A stretch of 21,319 bases of DNA, from contig CAZIWX010000040.1 of the NCBI GenBank assembly GCA_964543125.1, forward strand, positions 1-21,319, read 5' to 3'. The translations under genes were made by a program, and so were the position numbers. Below are positions 15,785 to 21,319 of this stretch, one piece after another. Position 1 is the stretch's first letter; the number at the start of each line of letters is the position of its first letter. The notes under the pieces are model-generated. The model was not told where the DNA came from, did not search any database, and was given only the letters and a program-made list of their open reading frames with translations. This DNA is from CAZIWX01 sp964543125. GTDB taxonomy: Bacteria > Fidelibacterota > UBA8477.

Positions 15785-16381
15785 CTATTCCCCTAACGGT
15801 TCAACAATCTCACCTGTTTTATGATACTTTCCACAATCCGGATGACCGCACTGGCCCACGCCGGCTGAACTGAATTGAAGCCGGTGTCCGTGCTTACAAA
15901 CCCAGCCCGCTAGCTTACCCGGGACACCCGCCACCAGAGCGAAATCCGGCACATCTTTGGTAACTACTGCTCCGGCCGCAATCAAAGCATAACGACCGAT
16001 GGTGTTTCCACAAACGACGGTGGCATTGGCGCCGATAGAGGCTGATTTTTTTACCAGCGTCTTCAGATAAAATTCAGACCCGCGTTGCGGGAATTCACTC
16101 CGGGGATTCAAAACATTGGTGAACACCATGGAGGGTCCGCAAAAAACGAAATCTTCCAGTTCCACACCCTCATACACGGAGACATTATTCTGAATTTTCA
16201 CATGGTTGCCAATGCGCACATTCCGGCCCACATTCACATTTTGGCCGATACTGACGCTTGCTCCAATCCGAGCACCCGGCTGGATATGAGAAAAATGCCA
16301 GATCTGGCTGCCGGCGCCAATTTGAACGCCTTCATCAACAAAACTGGAAGGATGGACATAGTACTTTGGGATAGACATCAT
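15785..16381 (-). CDS. Hexapeptide-repeat N-acetyltransferase, WbpD/WlbB-like
   Basis: This 198-residue left-handed beta-helix acyltransferase has hexapeptide repeats from about 15 to 155 (VQIGAGSQIWHFSHIQPGARIG, spread over several turns), with the SVYEGVELEDFVFCGPSMVF segment and the helix-closing AAGAVVTKDVPDFALVAGVPGKLAGWV. The C-terminal tail has Cys162, Cys178 and Cys183 in CKHGHRL and CGHPDC, possibly a small metal site. It resembles WbpD/WlbB, which acetylates the 3-amino group of the UDP-diamino uronate. Two Met codons open the gene, with AGGA a few bases upstream. It is second in the operon, after the oxidoreductase. Confidence 0.9.
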   Translation of the reverse strand: MMSIPKYYVHPSSFVDEGVQIGAGSQIWHFSHIQPGARIGASVSIGQNVNVGRNVRIGNHVKIQNNVSVYEGVELEDFVFCGPSMVFTNVLNPRSEFPQRGSEFYLKTLVKKSASIGANATVVCGNTIGRYALIAAGAVVTKDVPDFALVAGVPGKLAGWVCKHGHRLQFSSAGVGQCGHPDCGKYHKTGEIVEPLGE

Positions 16382-16407
16382 TAGATCCTGTTAAGTGCCG
16401 GGAATAA

Positions 16408-17436
16408 TCAGGAAAGATTCAGGGGCAAACTGACCCGTTTGCCGGTTTGAGCTGATTTGTAAATGGCCAGAATCAGTTCCAGGGATTTACGGCCCGAGCG
16501 GCCGTCGGTAAATGCTGTGGCTTCTCCTTTCAGACTGGCAACCACATTCTTGTAGTATCCTAAATGGCCAAAACCGTAGATATTGGGTGGTGAATAATTG
16601 GCTTCCTCTACCAGACGGTCGTCATCGTCATATTCCTGAAATTCCCATTTTTCAATTTTATTGACCGCCACGCCGCCAACTTTTACAGTACCCTTTTCAC
16701 CCAGAATGGTGATGGAGCCCTCAAGATTTTTAGGGAAGGTCAACATGGTCACGCTCATGGACCCGATGACCCCGTTGCGGAACTTGATAATAGCAGTTCC
16801 CGTATCTTCCGCCTCAATTTTTCGGGCTAAGGTTCCCGTAACGGCCATTACAAATTCGGGATTGCCAATGAGCCAGGTCAGGGCATCCACATAATGACTG
16901 GCCTGATTCATAAAAGCGCCGCCGTCAAACTCCCACGTACCTCGCCATTTTGCCAGATCGTAATACGCCTGGGGCCGCGTCCAAAACACATTGGATTGGA
17001 CCAGGTAAATTTTTCCGAAGCGTCCCTTGTCGATCGCTTTTTTCAACAATTGCATGGTAGCATTAAGCCGATTTTGTTTCACTACGAAAAGTTCAACTTT
17101 GTTATCATCACAGGCCTGGATCATGGCATCGGCAGCTTTTAAGCTGATCCCCATGGGGTTTTCGGTGATGACATGGCACCCGGCCCGGGCGGCCAGAATT
17201 CCATGTTGCGGATGTAGACCGCTGGGGGTGCAAACCGATAGGATATCCAGATTTTCTTGTTTCAGCATCTCACTCAAATCTGTATACCCGGCGGAATTGT
17301 ATTCGGCTGCGGCTTGCCGGGCGCGTTCCTTATTTATATCGCACACGGCTGCCAGTTCTAAATCTTCGGGAAATTCCTTAATGGCAGCAAAATGATTCTT
17401 GGAAATCCGCCCACAACCTACCAATCCAATCCGCAT
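16408..17436 (-). CDS. Gfo/Idh/MocA oxidoreductase, WbpB/WlbA-like, with ENP in place of EKP
   Basis: This 342-residue NAD(P)-dependent sugar dehydrogenase has an N-terminal Rossmann fold (IGLVGCGRISKNH, 3-15) and a C-terminal alpha/beta domain with WRGTWEFDGGAFMNQASHYVD (164-184). His181 and Asp184 sit at the usual catalytic positions. The signature EKP of the family is here ENP (Glu92-Asn93-Pro94); the codon is AAC at 17158-17160. In context it would be the 3-dehydrogenase for a UDP-HexNAc uronate, feeding the aminotransferase. AAAGGAG lies upstream of the ATG, with a Bacteroidota-type promoter above it. It opens a long minus-strand operon. The loss of the lysine may reduce or change activity. 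Confidence 0.9.
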   Translation of the reverse strand: MRIGLVGCGRISKNHFAAIKEFPEDLELAAVCDINKERARQAAAEYNSAGYTDLSEMLKQENLDILSVCTPSGLHPQHGILAARAGCHVITENPMGISLKAADAMIQACDDNKVELFVVKQNRLNATMQLLKKAIDKGRFGKIYLVQSNVFWTRPQAYYDLAKWRGTWEFDGGAFMNQASHYVDALTWLIGNPEFVMAVTGTLARKIEAEDTGTAIIKFRNGVIGSMSVTMLTFPKNLEGSITILGEKGTVKVGGVAVNKIEKWEFQEYDDDDRLVEEANYSPPNIYGFGHLGYYKNVVASLKGEATAFTDGRSGRKSLELILAIYKSAQTGKRVSLPLNLS

Positions 17437-17460
17437 CCTTTTTAAGCTCCTTTACTTCAA

Positions 17461-17472
17461 ATTTGGCCAAAT
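17461..17472. promoter_or_regulatory. 12-bp perfect palindrome overlapping the oxidoreductase promoter
   Basis: ATTTGGCCAAAT is its own reverse complement and overlaps the -7 element and probable start site of the minus-strand promoter at 17468-17497. A partial copy (GTTTGGCCGAAA, 1855-1866) sits at the same place relative to the walJ promoter. This could be an operator half-pair or a conserved initial transcribed sequence. Confidence 0.35.
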
Positions 17473-17497
17473 ATAGGGGCTGGCGTTAGGTTTCAAA
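17468..17497 (-). promoter_or_regulatory. Putative Bacteroidota-type promoter for the surface-sugar/serS operon
   Basis: On the minus strand TTTG (17494-17497) is followed by an 18-base spacer and TATATTTG (17468-17475). Both elements match the Bacteroidota consensus TTTG/TAnnTTTG exactly, and the spacer is one base short of the usual 19-21. It lies about 32 bases before the ATG of the Gfo/Idh gene, which has AAAGGAG. Confidence 0.6.
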
Positions 17498-17556
17498 GAA
17501 TGTTAAATGATGCAATAATTACCGAATCGGGGGCAGCCTGAGTCCCTGGATTGTAT

Positions 17557-17564
17557 TATATTCG
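17557..17564 (+). promoter_or_regulatory. Possible -7 element TATATTCG for the Wzi-like gene
   Basis: TATATTCG matches TAnnTTTG with one change and is identical to the element upstream of the small ribosomal-type gene. No good TTTG lies at the right distance upstream. It ends 4 bases before the ATG at 17569, so a transcript from it would be leaderless or nearly so. Confidence 0.3.
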
Positions 17565-17568
17565 CGGA

Positions 17569-19188
17569 ATGTTTTATCGAATGCTGAGGTGGATGATGTT
17601 GGGCCTGATCCTGGGCGTTGCCGGTGTTACCGCCCAATCCGGTCCGGTTGCCGAGGAGCATCCGGTTTATCCGTTTTTACGCCACCAGGCCGCGTTGGGA
17701 AATATTCCTCAGAATTGGGAAGGTCAACTTCCCCTAACCTGGGGTGAAGTCCAGCGTTTACTGGATCAGTTAGCGGCACACGGGTCACAACTTACCGGAA
17801 TAGATCAACAAATACTGACGCGCTTTCAGGTTGAATTTAGACTGATCCAAAATCAGGTCCGGCTGGTTGCCCTTTGGCAAGCTCAGACTAGAGACAATTT
17901 TATGAATAGCCTGGTTTCCACCTCCCTGGATTCAGCCAGCTATCCTCACGGCTTTTATTTCACTGACTCCCTGGCAACGGTCTGGGCCGATTGGCGCGAG
18001 TACTTTAAAATTCAGGGGCAGAACAAACATCGACGAGGTTTCTACCAGGATCAACTGACATTTCGGGGATTATTGGGTAAACACCTTTCTTTCTTTTGGG
18101 ATTATATCCAGTATCGGCTTCCCCTGTCTGATAGTTATTCGGAATTACCTCCTGAATACAAACAGGGGACAACGGTTACTTCCAAGGCTTTAAACTGGCT
18201 GGTCTGGGATTTAGGACAATCCGGCATTTATGTCAATTATCCATATTGGGGATTTTCCCTGGCAAAGCAACCTGTTTATTGGGGTTTCTCGCCCGTACTA
18301 TCCCCAATTTTAAATACTCGGGTGTTACCCTATACCTATCTGAAAATTAATGCCCAATATAAAGTATTCCATTTTACCAGCATTTTAGGTTCACTTTTTC
18401 CGGTGAGGCCCACCGAAAAAAACAAAATCTTACCCGATAAGCGAATCGCCGCACAACGCCTGGCAGTCGATTTCCGGCGGAATCTGACTTTGGCGTTTAA
18501 TGAAATGATCATCTACAGCCGCCGTCCTATCGAACCGGCCTACCTGGTTCCTGTCGATTTCTACTTTTCAGAAGAAAAAACGGCGGGAGATCGTGATAAT
18601 CTGCTCATGGCCTTTGACGGAATCTGGCGCCCTTGGAAGGGTATTCAGATTTATGGAACATTTTTATGGGATGAGCTTATTTGGGCTCATTTGGCAGACT
18701 CTTTCTGGGCAAATAAATTTGCATCTCAAATCGGAATAAACTGGGCGCTAAAAAATCGATTTTATCCAATCGATTTTAATTTTGAATTCAGCCAGGTGCG
18801 GCCCTGGACCTATACCCATGATGATTCCCTGGATACTTATACAACCGGCCATATCGGCCTTGGATTTCCCTATGGACCCAACTCAAAAGTAATTTCAATT
18901 TCGGCAAACGCCTGGTTACGATCAAATCTCGATCTTAAGCTAAACTGGCTTTGGTTACGGAAGGGCAGTGGACCGGGGAGTGATCCCAACGACAATTATG
19001 GGGACCGAAACCAGGAATTTGACTTCATGACAACGGCTTTGATGGGTAAAATCAGCTCTACTCAGACATTAACCGGTACCGTTCGATATCGCTTTAATTC
19101 AGTCATTGATTTCAGGAGTAAGTTTACATTCCCCACAAAGGGTAATCTGCCCACGTACACTGAAATCGGCGTTACACTGGATTGGTAA
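17569..19188 (+). CDS. Putative outer-membrane beta-barrel protein, Wzi-like (capsule assembly)
   Basis: This 539-residue exported protein has a signal peptide at about 1-22 (LILGVAGVTA, then QSGP). A helical stretch follows, then many alternating aromatic strands typical of an outer-membrane barrel. The middle part (YPYWGFSLAKQPVYWGFSP, then FNEMIIYSRRPIEPAYLVP and RDNLLMAFDGIWRP) fits the Wzi capsule-assembly family pattern. It sits between two blocks of surface-sugar genes on the opposite strand. Starts at 17569 or 17581 are both possible, neither with a clear ribosome site; an upstream TTG at 17551 is less likely. The barrel call is firm, the Wzi call moderate. Confidence 0.7.
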   Translation: MFYRMLRWMMLGLILGVAGVTAQSGPVAEEHPVYPFLRHQAALGNIPQNWEGQLPLTWGEVQRLLDQLAAHGSQLTGIDQQILTRFQVEFRLIQNQVRLVALWQAQTRDNFMNSLVSTSLDSASYPHGFYFTDSLATVWADWREYFKIQGQNKHRRGFYQDQLTFRGLLGKHLSFFWDYIQYRLPLSDSYSELPPEYKQGTTVTSKALNWLVWDLGQSGIYVNYPYWGFSLAKQPVYWGFSPVLSPILNTRVLPYTYLKINAQYKVFHFTSILGSLFPVRPTEKNKILPDKRIAAQRLAVDFRRNLTLAFNEMIIYSRRPIEPAYLVPVDFYFSEEKTAGDRDNLLMAFDGIWRPWKGIQIYGTFLWDELIWAHLADSFWANKFASQIGINWALKNRFYPIDFNFEFSQVRPWTYTHDDSLDTYTTGHIGLGFPYGPNSKVISISANAWLRSNLDLKLNWLWLRKGSGPGSDPNDNYGDRNQEFDFMTTALMGKISSTQTLTGTVRYRFNSVIDFRSKFTFPTKGNLPTYTEIGVTLDW

Positions 19189-19199
19189 TTTTTTTCAGG

Positions 19200-20264
19200 C
19201 TATTTCTGACTGAATAAAATATCCACAATTTTTTGCGCGGTTTGACCATCGCCATAGTGTTCCGCCCACCGCTTGGGTGCTGGCGGATTCTGGATGAATA
19301 TGGGCAATTCCACTAACCGATCATTCACCAGTGTATTCCAGCCATCCGCCACCGTTTCAACCCACTCGGTTTCGGGTCGAACCGTTAAACACGGCACCTT
19401 ATGGAGGTAAGCCTCTTTCTGAATACCGCCCGAATCGGTTACAATCACGCGGGCGTTTTTCTCTAATACCAGCATATCGAGGTACCCCACCGGATCGATG
19501 AATCGAACCGGGGAGTTCCCGGAATTAAATAATTCATCCACCAGCTTCCGGGTCCGGGGATGAACCGGGAAAATTATCGGCCTGGCAACCCGATCCAACG
19601 CTTGCACTAACTGCTTTAGCCGCTCGGGTGAATCCGCATTGGCCGGCCGGTGGATGGTCATCAATACAAATTGATTCCGCTGTAGTTTCAACTGTTTGAG
19701 AATCGTCGATTTTTTTTCTCCGATTGGTGTGTAATAGCGCAGTGCATCCACCATTACATCGCCGCTCTGGTGTACGCCTGCGGTAATACCTTCGTGCTTT
19801 AGATTTTCCACTGCCGTGGGTGTGGGGCAGAATAGCAGATTTGATACGACATCGGTTACAACCCGGTTAATTTCTTCGGGCATAGTGCGGTTGAACGAGC
19901 GTAAGCCGGCTTCCACGTGAGCCACCGGGATGTGCAGTTTTACCGCCGCCAAAGCCCCGGCCAGCGTCGCGTTGGTATCCCCGTAAACCAGCACCCAATT
20001 CGGTTTTTCCTTTAAGAGGACTTCCTCGATTCTCTGCAAGCCGGCGGCGGTTTGAGCGCCTTGGGCGCCCGACCCCACTTCGAGATTATAGTCCGGCCGG
20101 GGAATGCCCATCTCGTCAAAAAAGATGCGGGACATGTTATCATCATAGTGTTGGCCGGTATGCACCAGCACTTCGTTAACACCTGCTTTTCGCAATGCAC
20201 GCGAAACAACACTGGCTTTAATGAATTGCGGCCGGGCGCCGATGATGGAGATGAGATTCGTCAT
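19200..20264 (-). CDS. UDP-N-acetylglucosamine 2-epimerase family, WbpI/WecB-like (non-hydrolysing)
   Basis: This 354-residue GT-B-fold epimerase inverts C2 of a UDP-HexNAc. IIGARPQFIKA (7-17) is the form seen in WbpI-type enzymes that act on UDP-2,3-diacetamido glucuronate, rather than the GTRPEAIK of WecB. The catalytic acids are present: YGDTNAT (94-100, Asp95), HVEAGLRS (116-123, Glu118) and PEEINR (129-134, Glu131). HRPAN (205-209) and TDSGG complete the site, and TEWVET near the C-terminus is also WbpI-like. It probably makes the manno-configured sugar from the product of the WbpB/E/D-like enzymes. It follows the GT4 gene by 25 bases and ends 11 bases from the convergent barrel gene. 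Confidence 0.9.
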   Translation of the reverse strand: MTNLISIIGARPQFIKASVVSRALRKAGVNEVLVHTGQHYDDNMSRIFFDEMGIPRPDYNLEVGSGAQGAQTAAGLQRIEEVLLKEKPNWVLVYGDTNATLAGALAAVKLHIPVAHVEAGLRSFNRTMPEEINRVVTDVVSNLLFCPTPTAVENLKHEGITAGVHQSGDVMVDALRYYTPIGEKKSTILKQLKLQRNQFVLMTIHRPANADSPERLKQLVQALDRVARPIIFPVHPRTRKLVDELFNSGNSPVRFIDPVGYLDMLVLEKNARVIVTDSGGIQKEAYLHKVPCLTVRPETEWVETVADGWNTLVNDRLVELPIFIQNPPAPKRWAEHYGDGQTAQKIVDILFSQK

Positions 20265-20289
20265 TCATAAATACATTTGTTAAATATTA

Positions 20290-21319
20290 TTACGAAAGTG
20301 CCTCTTGATACAATAAATCAATTTCGTGAACCATTTTTTCTACCGAAAAATTTTTCCATACAAAACTAAACGCTTTTTCAGCCATTATTTTATGCAGGTG
20401 ATAATTATTAATTGAGTCAACACAAGCATAAGCAAACAATTTTGGGTTCTCTGGTTCAACTGATCTACCAGTTATACCATCTATTACTAACTCTGGTACG
20501 CCCTCAACTTTTGTTACAACAACCGGAATTTTTAATAGAAGGGCTTCTGTCAAGGCGCGACCTAAACCTTCCCAGCGGGAAGTCAAAACAAATAGGTCCA
20601 GAGCTTTTAAGAGAACGGGGATATCCTCCCGAAATCCCAAAAAATGGACGTTAGCACTAATCCCGAGCTCATTTACCCGCAATTTACATTTTTCCGCTAA
20701 TTCACCATCCCCAATGAGTAAAAAATGGGCATTGGGAATAGATTCTAAAATAACGGGTACCGCTGAAATTAAAGTGATTGGATCTTTTTGTTCTGATAAT
20801 CTTCCTACCGATCCAATTATAACGCTATCGACAGGTATTCCTAGATCTTCATATATTTTCAGATTCTTTTCCGATCTTGCTTCTGAAAAGAATCTATTAA
20901 AATCAATACCACTATAAATATTGATAAATTTTTTTTGTGGAATGATACCCAGTTTTCGAGCTTTGTCAAGATTTAGGACTGATACCGATATGAGATAATC
21001 AGTTATTTTAGCCAACATCCTCTCGGTCAAAGCATAAATATTGTGCTTCCAGCGTGGCATGAAATCATTAAAAGGAAAGCCATGGATTGTATGAATTATA
21101 ATTGGTCGATTCGCAAAAAGTGCTGCAATACGCCCAATCAGCCCGGGTTTTGAGCTATGGGTGTGAATAATTTGAAATCGATGTTTATTTAAAAGTTTTA
21201 TTATATTAACTAAACATTTTAAATCGTTAAAAAGATGAACTTCCCGACCCAGGTTCGGAATGTCAACGACTTTCACATTCTGCATTTTTTTGGCTCGATC
21301 AATCCATTTCCCTGTAAAT
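20290..21319 (-). CDS. Glycosyltransferase family 4, partial, 5' end outside window
   Basis: About 342 residues of a GT4 retaining glycosyltransferase; the reading frame stays open to the window edge (TGKWIDRAKK precedes the first internal Met at 21285), so the true start is beyond. HTHSSKPGLIGRIAA is the N-terminal-domain motif. IIGSVGRLSEQKD opens the C-terminal domain, and SRWEGLGRALTEALL holds the E-x7-E nucleotide-sugar motif. It should add a sugar to a lipid-linked glycan at the cytoplasmic face. It is distinctly AT-rich compared with its neighbours, suggesting separate origin. The 2-epimerase follows on the same strand. Confidence 0.92.
   Translation of the reverse strand, partial: FTGKWIDRAKKMQNVKVVDIPNLGREVHLFNDLKCLVNIIKLLNKHRFQIIHTHSSKPGLIGRIAALFANRPIIIHTIHGFPFNDFMPRWKHNIYALTERMLAKITDYLISVSVLNLDKARKLGIIPQKKFINIYSGIDFNRFFSEARSEKNLKIYEDLGIPVDSVIIGSVGRLSEQKDPITLISAVPVILESIPNAHFLLIGDGELAEKCKLRVNELGISANVHFLGFREDIPVLLKALDLFVLTSRWEGLGRALTEALLLKIPVVVTKVEGVPELVIDGITGRSVEPENPKLFAYACVDSINNYHLHKIMAEKAFSFVWKNFSVEKMVHEIDLLYQEALS

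Noticed and set aside
19186..19199. T-run after the Wzi-like stop codon as an intrinsic terminator
   Set aside because: Seven T follow, but I can find only a 4-base stem (TTAC/GTAA) before them, too weak to call.
1..21319. tRNA, rRNA, CRISPR arrays, insertion sequences and prophage genes
   Set aside because: Intergenic gaps are all short (under 200 bases), with no direct repeat arrays, transposase motifs or cloverleaf-like segments visible by eye.

Overview
This 21.3 kb window is dense bacterial chromosome. I see no rRNA, tRNA, CRISPR array, insertion sequence or prophage gene. The gene families are all known, and the two edge genes are cut by the window. The organism is most likely in the FCB group (Bacteroidota and relatives, or a candidate phylum such as Neomarinimicrobiota, Calditrichota or KSB1). 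This rests on three things: a 31-residue, very basic ribosomal-type protein of the AURKAIP1/COX24 kind; a DUF2851 protein; and three promoter candidates resembling the Bacteroidota TTTG-N19-TAnnTTTG consensus. The phylum call is inference.

Layout. (1) 1-1783, minus strand: walJ-type metallo-hydrolase, lipoprotein cyclophilin and patatin-like phospholipase (cut at the left edge), packed as one operon. (2) 1907-4040, plus strand: GNAT acetyltransferase, monofunctional proline dehydrogenase and CoA-binding protein. (3) 4073-9534, minus strand: housekeeping genes, in transcription order mltD-like transglycosylase, sppA, HU, the 31-residue ribosomal-type protein, a hairpin, xseA, xseB and nadK. 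(4) 9618-17436, minus strand: a long run starting with surface-sugar genes (Gfo/Idh oxidoreductase, hexapeptide N-acetyltransferase, polyprenyl-phosphate sugar-1-phosphate transferase, DegT-type aminotransferase), continuing into serS, a class II aldolase-like gene, plsC and DUF2851. (5) 17569-19188, plus strand: a predicted outer-membrane Wzi-like barrel. (6) 19200-21319, minus strand: WbpI/WecB-type 2-epimerase and an AT-rich GT4 glycosyltransferase cut at the right edge.

How they work together. The oxidoreductase, acetyltransferase, aminotransferase and 2-epimerase match WbpB, WbpD, WbpE and WbpI, which convert UDP-GlcNAc uronate to UDP-ManNAc3NAcA-type sugars. The sugar-1-phosphate transferase would start the lipid-linked glycan, the GT4 would extend it, and the Wzi-like barrel would act at the outer membrane. 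WbpA (the 6-dehydrogenase), a flippase and a polymerase are not in the window.

The points I rate most worth checking are the tiny ribosomal-type gene, the shared promoter/palindrome boxes, the EKP-to-ENP change in the oxidoreductase, and the coupling of surface-sugar genes to serS, plsC and DUF2851. I found no clear evidence of a wholly new system.
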